This document shows positions 32,688 to 46,435 of a stretch of 60,929 bases of DNA, piece after piece (positions within the stretch are counted from its first letter, which is position 1; each line of letters starts with the position of its first letter). The notes beneath the pieces are model-generated. The model did not search any database. It saw only the letters and a list, made by a program, of their open reading frames with translations, and was not told the DNA's origin. Location of the stretch: assembly GCF_001439925.1 (NCBI RefSeq), contig NZ_LMBV01000023.1, positions 1 to 60,929 of the forward strand, written 5' to 3'. Source of the stretch: Peribacillus muralis. Its GTDB lineage: Bacteria; Bacillota; Bacilli; Bacillales; DSM-1321. Made by a program: the position numbers and the translations under genes.

Positions 32688-33875
32688 ATGGGAAAAGCTA
32701 AATTTGATCGTTCAAAACCGCACGTTAACGTTGGAACAATTGGTCACGTTGACCATGGTAAAACAACTCTAACAGCTGCAATCACAACTGTACTTGCTAA
32801 AACTGGTGGCGCAGAAGCTCGCGCTTATGACCAAATCGATGGTGCTCCAGAAGAAAGAGAACGTGGTATCACAATCTCTACTGCTCACGTTGAGTACGAA
32901 ACAGCTACTCGTCACTATGCACACGTTGACTGCCCAGGACACGCTGACTATGTTAAAAACATGATCACTGGTGCTGCACAAATGGACGGCGGAATCCTAG
33001 TAGTATCTGCTGCTGATGGCCCAATGCCACAAACTCGTGAGCACATCCTTCTTTCTCGTCAAGTAGGTGTACCATTCCTAGTAGTATTCATGAACAAATG
33101 CGACATGGTTGATGACGAAGAACTTCTTGAACTAGTAGAAATGGAAATCCGTGATCTTCTATCTGAATACGAATTCCCTGGCGATGATATTCCAGTTATC
33201 AAAGGTTCTGCCCTAAAAGCTCTTCAAGGAGATGCTGCTTGGGAAGAAAAAATTCATGAATTAATGACAGCTGTTGACGAGTATATCCCAGAACCAACTC
33301 GTGACACTGACAAACCATTCATGATGCCAGTTGAGGATGTATTCTCTATCACTGGTCGTGGTACGGTTGCTACAGGACGTGTTGAGCGTGGACAAGTTAA
33401 AGTCGGTGACGTTGTTGACATCATCGGTTTCAACGAAGAGTCTAAACCAACAACTGTAACAGGTGTTGAAATGTTCCGTAAGCTTCTTGATTATGCTGAA
33501 GCTGGTGACAACATCGGTGCACTACTTCGTGGTGTATCTCGTGAAGATATCCAACGTGGACAAGTACTTGCTAAACCAGGTACAATCACACCGCACACAA
33601 GCTTCAAAGCTGAAGTTTATGTTCTTTCTAAAGAAGAGGGTGGACGTCACACTCCATTCTTCACAAACTACCGTCCTCAGTTCTACTTCCGTACAACTGA
33701 CGTAACTGGTATTTGTAACCTTCCTGAAGGCGTAGAAATGGTTATGCCTGGAGACAACATCGAAATGACTGTAGAACTTATCGCTCCAATCGCTATCGAA
33801 GAAGGTACTAAATTCTCTATCCGTGAGGGTGGACGTACTGTAGGCGCTGGTGTCGTTGCTACAATCACTGAGTAA
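32688..33875 (+). CDS. tuf: Elongation factor Tu
   Basis: EF-Tu delivers aminoacyl-tRNA to the ribosome. The 395 residues include G1 GHVDHGKT (19-26), G3 DCPGH and G4 NKCD, then the two beta-barrel domains. Codon use is the most biased in the window, in keeping with very high expression. ATG 32688 follows AAGGAGGAATTCCTA. It may be read both from the str promoter and from its own, and ends in a strong terminator. Confidence 0.98.
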   Translation: MGKAKFDRSKPHVNVGTIGHVDHGKTTLTAAITTVLAKTGGAEARAYDQIDGAPEERERGITISTAHVEYETATRHYAHVDCPGHADYVKNMITGAAQMDGGILVVSAADGPMPQTREHILLSRQVGVPFLVVFMNKCDMVDDEELLELVEMEIRDLLSEYEFPGDDIPVIKGSALKALQGDAAWEEKIHELMTAVDEYIPEPTRDTDKPFMMPVEDVFSITGRGTVATGRVERGQVKVGDVVDIIGFNEESKPTTVTGVEMFRKLLDYAEAGDNIGALLRGVSREDIQRGQVLAKPGTITPHTSFKAEVYVLSKEEGGRHTPFFTNYRPQFYFRTTDVTGICNLPEGVEMVMPGDNIEMTVELIAPIAIEEGTKFSIREGGRTVGAGVVATITE

Positions 33876-33916
33876 TTGATAAGATAATGAATAATGGAAG
33901 GGACGCCTTCCGAGAA

Positions 33917-33946
33917 AAGCAGATGGGACGCCATCTGCTTTTTTTT
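33917..33946 (+). terminator. Terminator after tuf
   Basis: A perfect 10-bp stem AAGCAGATGG/CCATCTGCTT (33917-33926 with 33931-33940), GACG loop, and a long T run. It separates the str operon from the S10 promoters. Confidence 0.95.
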
Positions 33947-34062
33947 GTTCTTACGAGGTAACTTCCTTCTATATTATGATTAATCATTCTTTAAAAAGAT
34001 GAGTATAGATCCAACAAGAATCATTTGAAGAAAATGGATATGAAAGACCTCTTAGAATGTAC

Positions 34063-34091
34063 TTGTAAATACTTGTGATAGTATGTATAAT
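34063..34091 (+). promoter_or_regulatory. S10 cluster promoter 1
   Basis: TTGTAA (34063-34068), 17-bp spacer, perfect TATAAT (34086-34091). It closely resembles promoter 2 located 67 bp downstream. Confidence 0.7.
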
Positions 34092-34129
34092 AATAAAAGT
34101 GTGTTGCACAAGAAAAATCTAAGTTTGAC

Positions 34130-34158
34130 TTGCATTCTACTTGTGCTTTATGTATAAT
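34130..34158 (+). promoter_or_regulatory. S10 cluster promoter 2
   Basis: TTGCAT (34130-34135), 17-bp spacer, perfect TATAAT (34153-34158). Two promoters ahead of the S10 gene agree with what is known for B. subtilis. Confidence 0.75.
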
Positions 34159-34187
34159 AGACAATGTTGGTCTTTGACTGCGATGAT

Positions 34188-34247
34188 TTGGAAGGTTGCT
34201 GACACACCCGGCCGCTTTGCCATGGCGAGTGTGTGGGAAATTTCCAA
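34188..34247 (+). promoter_or_regulatory. Structured leader of the S10 cluster
   Basis: TTGGAA (34188-34193) pairs with TTCCAA (34242-34247), and inside it ACACAC (34202-34207) pairs with GTGTGT (34229-34234), enclosing a GC-rich loop region. The long stem has no T run after it. It may be a ribosomal-protein feedback site, but I do not recognise a known class. Confidence 0.5.
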
Positions 34248-34265
34248 TGAGAAGGTCTATTTTAA

Positions 34266-34598
<333 letters not shown>

Positions 34599-34638
34599 TT
34601 CATATAAATATGAACAATTACTCTAGGAGGTGTGACTT

Positions 34639-35268
34639 ATGACCAAAGGAATCTTAGGAAGAAAAATCGGTATGACTCAAGTTTTTGCTGAAAACGGAGA
34701 ACTTATCCCGGTTACAGTTATCGAAGCTGCTAATAACGTGGTTCTTCAAAAAAAAACTGTTGAAACTGATGGCTATGAAGCAGTTCAAGTTGGATTTGAA
34801 AACAAACGTGAAAAGCTTTCTAACAAACCTGAAAAGGGACATGTTGAAAAAGCAAATACTACTCCTAAGCGCTTCATTCGCGAATTCCGCGGAACGGATC
34901 TTACTGAATATGAGATCGGTCAAGAAGTCAATGTTAGTATTTTCGCTGAAGGCGATATAGTAGATGTATCAGGAATTTCTAAAGGGAAAGGTTTCCAAGG
35001 CTCTATCAAGCGTCATGGACAATCTCGTGGACCAATGTCCCACGGTTCCCGTTACCACCGTCGCCCAGGTTCGATGGGTCCTGTAGCTCCAAACCGCGTA
35101 TTCAAAGGTAAACTTTTACCAGGACGTATGGGCGGAGAACAAATTACTGTTCAAAACTTAGCTATCGTTAAGGTTGATGTTGAACGTAACCTACTTTTGA
35201 TCAAAGGTAATGTACCAGGCGCTAGAAAAGCGTTGATCAAAGTTAAAACTGCTGTTAAAGCAAAGTAA
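34639..35268 (+). CDS. rplC: 50S ribosomal protein L3
   Basis: L3 starts 50S assembly and reaches toward the peptidyl transferase centre. The 209 residues include the conserved loop [23 protein letters not shown] and [18 protein letters not shown] 34639 follows TAGGAGGTGTGAC. It is second in the S10 operon, 40 bases after rpsJ. Confidence 0.98.
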   Translation: MTKGILGRKIGMTQVFAENGELIPVTVIEAANNVVLQKKTVETDGYEAVQVGFENKREKLSNKPEKGHVEKANTTPKRFIREFRGTDLTEYEIGQEVNVSIFAEGDIVDVSGISKGKGFQGSIKRHGQSRGPMSHGSRYHRRPGSMGPVAPNRVFKGKLLPGRMGGEQITVQNLAIVKVDVERNLLLIKGNVPGARKALIKVKTAVKAK

Positions 35269-35293
35269 TTTCTGAGAAAGGAGGAGCAATAGA

Positions 35294-35917
35294 ATGCCAA
35301 AAGTTACATTGTTCAACCAAACAGGTTCACAAGTTGGCGACATCGAGCTGAATGAAACCATCTTTGGTATCGAACCTAATAATCATGTATTATTTGAAGC
35401 AATCATCATGCAACGAGCTTCCTTACGTCAAGGAACTCACAAAGTTAAAAACCGTTCTGAAGTTGCAGGCGGTGGACGCAAACCTTGGAAACAAAAAGGA
35501 ACTGGACGCGCGCGTCAAGGTTCTATCCGTTCTCCACAATGGCGTGGCGGTGGCGTTGTTTTTGGACCAACTCCAAGATCTTACGCTTACAAGTTACCTA
35601 AAAAGGTTCGTCGTTTAGCTATTAAATCTGCATTGTCTGCAAAGGCATTGGAAGAGAACATTTTGGTACTTGAAAGCTTGTCTTTCGAAGCTCCAAAAAC
35701 AAAAGAATTTGTAGCAGTACTTAAAAACCTTTCTGTTGATACTAAAACGTTGATCGTTACTGACGGTTTAGATGAGAAAGTTGCTCTTTCTGCACGTAAC
35801 ATCCCTGGTGTTACTGTAGTGGAAGCTGTTGGTCTTAATGTTCTTGATGTTGTATCACACAACAAATTGATCTTGACTAAATCAGCTGTCGAAAAAGTAG
35901 AGGAGGTGCTTGCATAA
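35294..35917 (+). CDS. rplD: 50S ribosomal protein L4
   Basis: L4 lines the peptide exit tunnel. The 207-residue sequence contains the extended tunnel loop [19 protein letters not shown], where macrolide-resistance changes occur in other bacteria; it looks unaltered. ATG 35294 follows AAAGGAGGAGC. Its stop overlaps the rplW start (TAATG), indicating coupling. In enteric bacteria L4 represses the S10 operon, but that mechanism is not established for Bacilli. Confidence 0.98.
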   Translation: MPKVTLFNQTGSQVGDIELNETIFGIEPNNHVLFEAIIMQRASLRQGTHKVKNRSEVAGGGRKPWKQKGTGRARQGSIRSPQWRGGGVVFGPTPRSYAYKLPKKVRRLAIKSALSAKALEENILVLESLSFEAPKTKEFVAVLKNLSVDTKTLIVTDGLDEKVALSARNIPGVTVVEAVGLNVLDVVSHNKLILTKSAVEKVEEVLA

Positions 35918-36201
35918 TGGATGCACGCGATATCATTAAGCGCCCCGTAATCACTGAACGCTCTTCAGACGTAATGGCTGAAAAAAAATATACATTTGAA
36001 GTTGATGTTAGAGCTAACAAAACTCAAGTTAAAGATGCTGTTCAAGAAATATTCGGCGTTAAAGTTGAGAAAGTTAACATCATGAACTACAAAGGTAAAT
36101 TTAAACGTATGGGCAAACACGCAGGCTATACTAACAAGCGCCGTAAAGCTATTGTTAAATTAACTGCTGACAGCAAAGAAATCGAGCTATTCGAGGCTTA
36201 A
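35917..36201 (+). CDS. rplW: 50S ribosomal protein L23
   Basis: L23 sits at the tunnel exit and is the docking point for trigger factor and SRP. The 94 residues begin [16 protein letters not shown] and carry [22 protein letters not shown] 35917 overlaps the last base of the rplD stop, with the ribosome site GAGGAGG lying inside rplD. Confidence 0.98.
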   Translation: MDARDIIKRPVITERSSDVMAEKKYTFEVDVRANKTQVKDAVQEIFGVKVEKVNIMNYKGKFKRMGKHAGYTNKRRKAIVKLTADSKEIELFEA

Positions 36202-36209
36202 TTCATTAG

Positions 36210-37058
<849 letters not shown>

Positions 37059-37067
37059 CGGGATTGA

Positions 37068-37397
<330 letters not shown>

Positions 37398-37414
37398 TGA
37401 GAGGAGGGCATCTC

Positions 37415-37756
37415 ATGCAAGCTAAAGCTGTCGCTAAAACAGTTCGTATTGCTCCTCGTAAAGTGCGTTTAGTCGCAGATTTAATTCGAGGAAAACAAGT
37501 AGGTGAAGCAGTAGCGATTCTTCGCTTAACACCAAAATCTGCTTCTCCAGTCGTAGAAAAAATTCTGAAATCTGCTATCGCAAATGCAGAACATAACTAC
37601 GAAATGGATATTAATAACCTAGTCGTTTCAGAGGCATACGTTAACGAAGGACCAACATTAAAACGTTTCCGTCCTCGCGCTCAAGGTCGTGCGAGTGCTA
37701 TAAACAAACGTACTAGTCATATTACAATCGTTGTATCAGAAAAGAAGGAGGGGTAA
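37415..37756 (+). CDS. rplV: 50S ribosomal protein L22
   Basis: L22 spans the 50S and contributes a beta-hairpin to the exit tunnel. From ATG 37415, after GAGGAGGG, the protein has 113 residues starting [16 protein letters not shown], the normal length. The in-frame ATG at 37397 overlaps the rpsS stop and lies upstream of the ribosome site, so it is rejected. The hairpin tip region [11 protein letters not shown] is intact. Confidence 0.97.
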   Translation: MQAKAVAKTVRIAPRKVRLVADLIRGKQVGEAVAILRLTPKSASPVVEKILKSAIANAEHNYEMDINNLVVSEAYVNEGPTLKRFRPRAQGRASAINKRTSHITIVVSEKKEG

Positions 37757-37759
37757 TCT

Positions 37760-39045
<1,286 letters not shown>

Positions 39046-39063
39046 TGAATGGAGGTTTGCAGA

Positions 39064-39327
39064 ATGAGCGAACGCAACCAACGCAAAATCTACACTGGCC
39101 GCGTAGTATCCGACAAAATGGATAAAACCGTAACAGTTGTTGTAGAGACCTATAAAAAGCATTCTTTATACGGTAAACGCGTGAAATACTCTAAAAAGTT
39201 AAAAGCTCATGACGAGCTAAACGAAGCTAAAGCAGGCGACGTAGTACGTATCATGGAAACTCGTCCACTTTCAGCTACAAAACGCTTCCGTCTTGTAGAA
39301 GTAGTAGAAAAAGCAGTAATCATTTAA
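39064..39327 (+). CDS. rpsQ: 30S ribosomal protein S17
   Basis: S17 is an OB-fold protein that binds 16S rRNA early in assembly. The 87 residues start [21 protein letters not shown], with [22 protein letters not shown] 39064 follows TGGAGG; the in-frame ATG at 39049 lies upstream of that site. It follows rpmC closely in the operon. Confidence 0.97.
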   Translation: MSERNQRKIYTGRVVSDKMDKTVTVVVETYKKHSLYGKRVKYSKKLKAHDELNEAKAGDVVRIMETRPLSATKRFRLVEVVEKAVII

Positions 39328-39347
39328 TCTAGTTCGGATTAAGCTAA

Positions 39348-39737
<390 letters not shown>

Positions 39738-39780
39738 TTTGTAAATTTTGTATAAAGCCTTTCAAGGAGGTGCCAAGCTA

Positions 39781-40092
39781 ATGCATGTTAAAAAAGGTGA
39801 CAAAGTCGTAGTCATCTCTGGTAAGGACAAAGGCAAACAAGGAACAATTCTTGCAGCATATCCGAAACAAAATCGTGTGCTTGTTGAAGGAATTAACATC
39901 GTGAAAAAGCATTCCAAGCCATCTCAACTTAATCCACAAGGTGGAATTATCAGCAGAGAAGCTGCTATTCACGTATCCAATGTAATGCCACTTGATCCTA
40001 AATCAGGTAAACCGACTCGTGTTGGATATAAGATTGAAAATGGTAAAAAAGTACGCGTAGCTAAAATATCAGGTGAAACTTTAGATAAATAA
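39781..40092 (+). CDS. rplX: 50S ribosomal protein L24
   Basis: L24 is an assembly-initiating KOW-domain protein. From ATG 39781 it has 103 residues, beginning [21 protein letters not shown]. The ribosome site is AAGGAGGTG just upstream; a longer TTG-initiated frame from 39748 passes through that site and is rejected. Confidence 0.97.
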   Translation: MHVKKGDKVVVISGKDKGKQGTILAAYPKQNRVLVEGINIVKKHSKPSQLNPQGGIISREAAIHVSNVMPLDPKSGKPTRVGYKIENGKKVRVAKISGETLDK

Positions 40093-40121
40093 GTCATAAA
40101 TGAAGGGAGGTACACTAAGCA

Positions 40122-40661
40122 ATGAGCCGCCTTAAAGAAAAATTCAAAAGTGAAATTACACCATCATTGATGGGTAAATTCAACTATCAATCAGTAATGC
40201 AAGTACCAAACATTGAGAAGATCGTTATTAACATGGGTGTGGGTGACGCAGTATCTAACTCTAAAGCTTTAGATACAGCTGTTGAAGAACTTACATTGAT
40301 CACTGGTCAAAAACCTGTTGTAACAAAAGCAAAAAAATCAATCGCAGGCTTCCGTTTGCGTGAAGGTATGCCTATCGGAGCGAAAGTTACATTACGTGGA
40401 GAGCGTATGTATCAATTCCTTGATAAGCTAGTATCAGTATCTTTACCGCGTGTACGTGATTTCCGTGGCGTTTCAAAGAAATCCTTTGACGGACGTGGGA
40501 ACTATACATTAGGTGTTAAAGAACAACTTATCTTCCCTGAGATTGATTACGATAAAGTGAGCAAAGTTCGTGGTATGGATATCGTTATCGTAACGACTGC
40601 CAACACTGACGAAGAAGCTCGTGAACTACTTACTCAAGTTGGAATGCCGTTCCAAAAGTAA
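40122..40661 (+). CDS. rplE: 50S ribosomal protein L5
   Basis: L5 binds 5S rRNA in the central protuberance. The 179 residues include [32 protein letters not shown] and [21 protein letters not shown] 40122 follows GAAGGGAGGTAC. It precedes the zinc-type S14 gene by 30 bases. Confidence 0.98.
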   Translation: MSRLKEKFKSEITPSLMGKFNYQSVMQVPNIEKIVINMGVGDAVSNSKALDTAVEELTLITGQKPVVTKAKKSIAGFRLREGMPIGAKVTLRGERMYQFLDKLVSVSLPRVRDFRGVSKKSFDGRGNYTLGVKEQLIFPEIDYDKVSKVRGMDIVIVTTANTDEEARELLTQVGMPFQK

Positions 40662-40673
40662 AGTAATCTCTAA

Positions 40674-40877
<204 letters not shown>

Positions 40878-40907
40878 AACCCGAGTTTGGGAAGGAGGTA
40901 AAATATA

Positions 40908-41306
40908 ATGGTCATGACAGATCCTATTGCAGATATGCTTACTCGCATCCGTAATGCGAATATGGTTCGTCACGAAAAACTAGAAGTTCCTGCTTCAAAG
41001 ATCAAAAAGGAAATTGCTGAGATCTTAAAGCGTGAAGGCTTCGTACGTGACTTTGAATTAATCGAAGACAACAAACAAGGTATCATCCGTATCTTCTTAA
41101 AATACGGTGCAAGCAACGAACGTGTTATCACTGGTCTAAAACGTATAAGCAAACCTGGTTTGCGTGTATATGCAAAAACTGGAGAGGTACCACGCGTTCT
41201 AAACGGTTTAGGTATCGCAATTGTTTCTACTTCTCACGGAGTTTTAACAGACAAGGAAGCTCGCTCTAAACAAGTTGGCGGAGAAGTTTTAGCATACGTT
41301 TGGTAA
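40908..41306 (+). CDS. rpsH: 30S ribosomal protein S8
   Basis: S8 binds the central domain of 16S rRNA. The 132 residues run [18 protein letters not shown] to a C-terminal [20 protein letters not shown], the RNA-binding block. ATG 40908 follows GAAGGAGGTAAAATATA. In E. coli S8 represses the spc operon; a matching site was not identified here. Confidence 0.98.
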   Translation: MVMTDPIADMLTRIRNANMVRHEKLEVPASKIKKEIAEILKREGFVRDFELIEDNKQGIIRIFLKYGASNERVITGLKRISKPGLRVYAKTGEVPRVLNGLGIAIVSTSHGVLTDKEARSKQVGGEVLAYVW

Positions 41307-41336
41307 TACATTTTCACAAGAATGGAGGTGCACAAT

Positions 41337-41873
41337 ATGTCTCGTATAGGTAAAAAACCTATTGAAATCCCTGCAGGCGTAACAGTTACTATTAACGGAA
41401 GTGATGTAACTGTTAAAGGACCTAAAGGTGAATTAACTAGATCATTCAGTCCTGACCTTACAATCGCTGTTGAAGAGAACGTGTTAACCGTAACACGTCC
41501 GTCTGACGAGAAGACTCACCGTTCTTTACACGGTACTACTCGCGCACTTATCTCTAACATGGTTGAAGGTGTATCTACAGGTTTCGTAAAATCACTTGAA
41601 CTTATCGGGGTCGGGTACCGTGCACAAAAGCAAGGTAACAAACTCATCCTTAACGTTGGATATTCCCACCCTGTAGAAATAGAACCAGAAGCTGGCGTTG
41701 AAGTCGAAGTTCCTTCTAATACAAAAGTAATCATCAAAGGCGCAAACAAAGAACGCGTAGGAGCTCTTGCAGCTAATATTCGTGATGTTCGCCCACCTGA
41801 GCCGTATAAAGGTAAAGGGATCCGTTACGAAGGCGAATTCGTTCGTCGTAAAGAAGGTAAAACTGGTAAGTAA
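41337..41873 (+). CDS. rplF: 50S ribosomal protein L6
   Basis: L6 lies near the sarcin-ricin loop and factor-binding site. The 178 residues begin [19 protein letters not shown] and end with [24 protein letters not shown] 41337 follows TGGAGGTGCAC; the in-frame ATG at 41322 overlaps the ribosome site and is rejected. Confidence 0.97.
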   Translation: MSRIGKKPIEIPAGVTVTINGSDVTVKGPKGELTRSFSPDLTIAVEENVLTVTRPSDEKTHRSLHGTTRALISNMVEGVSTGFVKSLELIGVGYRAQKQGNKLILNVGYSHPVEIEPEAGVEVEVPSNTKVIIKGANKERVGALAANIRDVRPPEPYKGKGIRYEGEFVRRKEGKTGK

Positions 41874-41905
41874 TGCCGCATAAGTAAACGAAAGGAGTGA
41901 CGTAA

Positions 41906-42268
41906 ATGATTACGAAGCTTGATAAAAATGCTACTCGTCAGAAAAGACATGCGCGTGTACGTGCTAAGCTTTCTGGAACAGAAGCTCGTCCTCGTTTAAA
42001 TGTGTTTCGTTCAAACAAACACATTTACGCACAATTAATTGACGATGCAAAAGGCGTAACATTGGCAAGTGCTTCAACTCTTGACAAAGAGATCGGTATC
42101 GAAGCTAAAAGCAATGCTGAAGCAGCTCAAAAAGTTGGCGAACTTATTGCGAAACGTGCTGTTGAAAAAGGTTTCAAAGCTGTGGTATTTGACCGCGGTG
42201 GTTACCTCTTCCATGGTCGTGTTAAAGCATTGGCTGACGCTGCTCGTGAAAACGGCTTAGAATTTTAA
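41906..42268 (+). CDS. rplR: 50S ribosomal protein L18
   Basis: L18 binds 5S rRNA with L5. The 120 residues contain [18 protein letters not shown] and the C-terminal [24 protein letters not shown] 41906 follows AAAGGAGTGACGTAA. It is located between rplF and rpsE, the standard spc order. Confidence 0.98.
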   Translation: MITKLDKNATRQKRHARVRAKLSGTEARPRLNVFRSNKHIYAQLIDDAKGVTLASASTLDKEIGIEAKSNAEAAQKVGELIAKRAVEKGFKAVVFDRGGYLFHGRVKALADAARENGLEF

Positions 42269-42290
42269 TGGATAAGGAGGGACATAACAG

Positions 42291-42791
42291 ATGCGTAGCA
42301 TTGATCCTAATAAATTAGAACTTGAAGAACGCGTAGTTACAGTAAATCGTGTAGCTAAAGTTGTTAAAGGCGGACGTCGTTTCCGTTTCACTGCACTAGT
42401 TGTTGTTGGTGATAAAAATGGTCATGTTGGATTTGGTACTGGTAAAGCTCAAGAAGTTCCGGATGCAATCCGTAAAGCTATTGAGGATGCTAAGAAAAAT
42501 CTAATTACTGTACCAATGGTTGGAACTACAATTCCTCACCTTGTGAACGGTCGCTATGGCGCAGGTCACATTCTATTGAAACCAGCTTCTGAAGGTACAG
42601 GAGTAATTGCTGGTGGTCCTGTTCGTGCGGTACTTGAGTTAGGCGGAGTTAGCGATATCTTGTCTAAATCATTAGGTACTAATACACCTATTAATATGGT
42701 TCGCGCAACAATCGAAGGATTGAAGCAATTGAAACGTGCTGAAGACGTAGCTAAGTTACGTGGTAAATCAGTACAAGAACTGTTAGGATAA
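42291..42791 (+). CDS. rpsE: 30S ribosomal protein S5
   Basis: S5 sits at the mRNA entry site and affects fidelity; spectinomycin-resistance changes map to its N-terminal loop. In the 166 residues that loop ([20 protein letters not shown]) appears wild type. A double-stranded RNA-binding-like domain precedes the C-terminal part. ATG 42291 follows AAGGAGGGACATAACAG. Confidence 0.98.
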   Translation: MRSIDPNKLELEERVVTVNRVAKVVKGGRRFRFTALVVVGDKNGHVGFGTGKAQEVPDAIRKAIEDAKKNLITVPMVGTTIPHLVNGRYGAGHILLKPASEGTGVIAGGPVRAVLELGGVSDILSKSLGTNTPINMVRATIEGLKQLKRAEDVAKLRGKSVQELLG

Positions 42792-42807
42792 GGAGGGAAA
42801 TCGAATT

Positions 42808-42990
42808 ATGGCTAATAAATTAGAAATTACCCTCACTCGCAGCTTGATTGGTCGTCCTGAAGATCAACGTGTTACAGTTAACACTTTGGGTTTACGCAAA
42901 ATGCATCAAACGGTTATTCATGAAGATAACCCTGCGATTCGCGGTATGATTACCAAAGTTGCTCATCTTGTTACTGTAAAAGAACAATAA
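42808..42990 (+). CDS. rpmD: 50S ribosomal protein L30
   Basis: A 60-residue L30 starting [20 protein letters not shown], with the single ferredoxin-like domain typical of bacterial L30. ATG 42808 follows AAGGAGGGAAATCGAATT. It lies between rpsE and rplO as in other bacteria. Confidence 0.97.
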   Translation: MANKLEITLTRSLIGRPEDQRVTVNTLGLRKMHQTVIHEDNPAIRGMITKVAHLVTVKEQ

Positions 42991-43022
42991 AATAATTTTT
43001 ATCTTAACAAGGAGGTGCCAAC

Positions 43023-43463
43023 ATGAAACTTCATGAGTTAAAAGCTGCAGAAGGTTCTCGTAAAGAACGTAAACGTAAAGGTCGCGGTATTGGATCTGGT
43101 AACGGTAAAACAGCAGGTAAAGGACACAAAGGTCAAAACGCTCGCTCCGGCGGCGGTGTACGCCTTGGATTTGAAGGGGGTCAAACTCCTCTATTCAGAC
43201 GTTTGCCTAAACGTGGATTTACCAACGTTAACCGTAAAGACTATGCTATCGTGAATCTTGATACGTTAAATCTTTTCGAAGACGGTACTGAAGTAACACC
43301 AGCTCTTTTACTTGAGACTGGAGTTGTAAGTAAAGAAAAAGCAGGAATCAAAATTCTTGCCAAAGGAAGCATTGAGAAAAAGCTTACTGTTAAAGCTCAC
43401 AAATTCTCTTCTACTGCTAAAGAAGCTATCGAAGCTGCTGGCGGTAAAACAGAGGTGATCTAA
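43023..43463 (+). CDS. rplO: 50S ribosomal protein L15
   Basis: L15 is a late-assembly 50S protein. Its 146 residues have the glycine- and lysine-rich N-terminus ([20 protein letters not shown]) and [22 protein letters not shown] 43023 follows AAGGAGGTGCCAAC. Its stop codon overlaps the secY start (TAATG), so secY translation is probably coupled to it. Confidence 0.98.
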   Translation: MKLHELKAAEGSRKERKRKGRGIGSGNGKTAGKGHKGQNARSGGGVRLGFEGGQTPLFRRLPKRGFTNVNRKDYAIVNLDTLNLFEDGTEVTPALLLETGVVSKEKAGIKILAKGSIEKKLTVKAHKFSSTAKEAIEAAGGKTEVI

Positions 43464-44758
43464 TGTTTCGCACGATCTCCAACTTTATGCGCGTGGGTGA
43501 AATAAGGAACAAGATCATTTTTACCCTTCTAATGTTAATCGTCTATCGCATCGGTACATTTATACCTGTACCGCATGTGAATGCCGATTTTCTTGCTCAA
43601 CAGGACCAGCTGAGCGTCATCGGTCTTCTTAATACCTTTGGCGGCGGTGCTCTACAAAACTTTTCAATCTTAGCGATGGGGATCATGCCATATATCACGG
43701 CATCCATCATCGTTCAGCTGTTACAGATGGACGTTGTTCCTAAGTTTGCTGAATGGTCTAAGCAAGGGGAAGCAGGGCGTCGTAAATTAGCTCAATTCAC
43801 TCGTTACTTCACTATTGTCCTAGGATTCATCCAAGCTTTGGGTATGTCTTACGGCTTCAATAATATGTCGAACGGTCAGTTAATTGAAAATCCGGGCATT
43901 GCAACATACTTGCTCATTGCAACTGTCTTGACGGCAGGAACAGCTTTTCTTTTGTGGTTAGGGGAGCTGATCACTGCTAAGGGTGTGGGTAATGGGATTT
44001 CCATCATAATCTTTGCTGGAATCGTTGCTAGTTTGCCAACTACGGCAAACCAGATTTACGCACAGCAATTTGAAAATGCCGGAGATCAATTATTCCTACG
44101 AATCGTATCGATCGTCCTTATTGTATTAGCAGTATTAGCAATAGTGGTTGCTGTCATCTTCATTCAGCAGGCATTACGTAAAATACCGATACAGTATGCG
44201 AAACGCGCTGCGGCAGGTCGTACTCAAACAGGTGGACAGTCTACTCATTTACCATTGAAAGTAAATGCTGCGGGGGTTATTCCGGTAATCTTTGCGATGG
44301 CATTCCTGATCACTCCTACTACAATCGCTTCTTTCTTTGGAAAGAACAGCGTGACTAGCTGGATTTCAGAAAACTTAACATATACCCAGCCTGTAGGGAT
44401 GGTCATATATGTTGCTCTTATCATTGCTTTTGCGTATTTTTATGCTTTCATTCAGGTCAATCCTGAACAAATGGCTGAGAATTTGAAAAAGCAAGGTGGC
44501 TATGTGCCAGGGATTCGTCCTGGTAAGAGTACACAAGAATATTTAACACGTGTTTTATACCGCTTAACGTTTGTTGGCTCTATTTTCTTGGCCACCATTG
44601 CTGTTCTGCCGGTAGTTTTCATTAAGATTGCTGACCTTCCTCAATCTGCACAGATTGGCGGAACAAGCTTGCTGATCGTAGTCGGGGTTGCCCTTGATAC
44701 GATGAAGCAGCTGGAATCACAACTTGTGAAGAGACACTATAAAGGATTCATAAAGTAA
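43463..44758 (+). CDS. secY: Preprotein translocase channel subunit SecY
   Basis: SecY is the protein-conducting channel of the cytoplasmic membrane. The 431-residue protein has the expected ten membrane segments, the plug region near the N-terminus (RIGTFIPVPHV) and the cytosolic loop PGIRPGKSTQEYLTRVLYR that contacts SecA and ribosomes. ATG 43463 overlaps the rplO stop by one base; the ribosome site AGAGGTG is inside rplO. Confidence 0.98.
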   Translation: MFRTISNFMRVGEIRNKIIFTLLMLIVYRIGTFIPVPHVNADFLAQQDQLSVIGLLNTFGGGALQNFSILAMGIMPYITASIIVQLLQMDVVPKFAEWSKQGEAGRRKLAQFTRYFTIVLGFIQALGMSYGFNNMSNGQLIENPGIATYLLIATVLTAGTAFLLWLGELITAKGVGNGISIIIFAGIVASLPTTANQIYAQQFENAGDQLFLRIVSIVLIVLAVLAIVVAVIFIQQALRKIPIQYAKRAAAGRTQTGGQSTHLPLKVNAAGVIPVIFAMAFLITPTTIASFFGKNSVTSWISENLTYTQPVGMVIYVALIIAFAYFYAFIQVNPEQMAENLKKQGGYVPGIRPGKSTQEYLTRVLYRLTFVGSIFLATIAVLPVVFIKIADLPQSAQIGGTSLLIVVGVALDTMKQLESQLVKRHYKGFIK

Positions 44759-44797
44759 TGAGTTTTGGGAACGACCTGTTCCCTTTACCCATTATAG

Positions 44798-45472
<675 letters not shown>

Positions 45473-45502
45473 TCGCTTTGGTTGATTTATGAAATTCATA
45501 CC

Positions 45503-46040
45503 ATTTTTACAACTTACTATCTAAACTTGGTGCATTCCTTGATTACAAAGGGTATAATGAATTTCGCGAGAGCATTCGCACATTTTTTAATCAGGTTCTT
45601 GTACTTGGTATTCCCTGAATTGGGCGATTACTTTCTAAGTGATCTTCACGGACATATCCGGGTCGGCAAAATTGATGAAGAAATGCAGTGACTCTATTGG
45701 GATTCCTAAAAGAGTCGTGATATAGAGAGTTGAAAGAAGCTATGTCAGGCGTGCGCCTTTCAAACATCTCCCATGCTATTCAAACCTATGTCGAGACTAA
45801 TTGCTTCCCTATTTGGAGAGTATGTCGGTCACGGAATCGGTCAAGACTTACATGAGGACCCATAAAACCCTCATTTCGGTCCAACTGATAAAGGTCCTCA
45901 GTTTAAGCCTGGTTCTACAAAATGGTGAATACTTGATGCAGAATTGTATGACTTATGAGGATAATTGGACTGTAGTAATGTTGACGGAAAGATGTGTACC
46001 TTTAATAGGTTCACGCATAGAGAAGGGAGAATCACTTTAA
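45503..46040 (+). pseudogene. map: Decayed methionine aminopeptidase gene (map remnant)
   Basis: Pieces of type I methionine aminopeptidase can be read in order but in different frames. GAFLDYKGYNEFRESIR (from about 45529) ends at TGA 45616. GKIDEEMQ ends at TGA 45689. GVRLSNISHAIQTYVE lies near 45740-45790. VGHGIGQDLHEDP (about 45824-45862) runs into TAA 45863, and DNWTVV (45960) continues to TAA 46038. The first 50-odd codons and the segment with the metal ligand in EPMVNAG are missing or unreadable. Position between adk and infA is where map normally sits. The remnant stop overlaps the infA start. No functional product is possible. Confidence 0.9.
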
Positions 46041-46258
46041 TGGCGAAAGATGATGTAATTGAAGTAGAAGGCACAGTACAAGAGACTTTGCCAAATGCAA
46101 TGTTTAAGGTAGAATTAGAAAATGGTCATACTGTTTTAGCTCATGTATCCGGTAAAATTCGTATGCACTTTATTCGCATTTTGCCTGGAGATAAAGTTAC
46201 GGTTGAGCTTTCCCCGTATGATCTAACTCGCGGCAGAATCACATACCGGTTCAAATAA
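46040..46258 (+). CDS. infA: Translation initiation factor IF-1
   Basis: IF-1 occupies the ribosomal A site during initiation. The 72-residue S1/OB-fold protein is complete: [39 protein letters not shown] and [16 protein letters not shown] 46040 follows GAAGGGAGA, which lies inside the map remnant; the remnant stop TAA and this ATG share one base. The ribosome site survived although the rest of map decayed, consistent with selection for infA translation. Confidence 0.97.
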   Translation: MAKDDVIEVEGTVQETLPNAMFKVELENGHTVLAHVSGKIRMHFIRILPGDKVTVELSPYDLTRGRITYRFK

Positions 46259-46293
46259 TTCCGGTTTCGCTCCGATCTGTATAAGGAGGTTAG

Positions 46294-46413
<120 letters not shown>

Positions 46414-46435
46414 ATAGAAGGAGGTGCACTCAAGC

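Noticed and set aside
34125..34130. TTGACT as -35 of S10 promoter 2
   Set aside because: It lies 22 bp from the TATAAT; the overlapping TTGCAT at 34130 has the correct 17-bp spacing.
45553..45558. TATAAT hexamer that looks like a promoter for infA
   Set aside because: It encodes Tyr-Asn of the conserved KGYN segment of the map remnant, and no -35 box stands at proper distance.
45482..45691. 69-codon open frame after adk
   Set aside because: Its end reads as a fragment of Map (GKIDEEMQ), and the neighbouring frame carries the preceding Map segment, so it is part of the map pseudogene.
45801..46040. 79-codon open frame before infA
   Set aside because: Only its last third (DNWTVV onward) matches Map; the first part is out of frame with the VGHGIGQDLHEDP segment. 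It belongs to the pseudogene.
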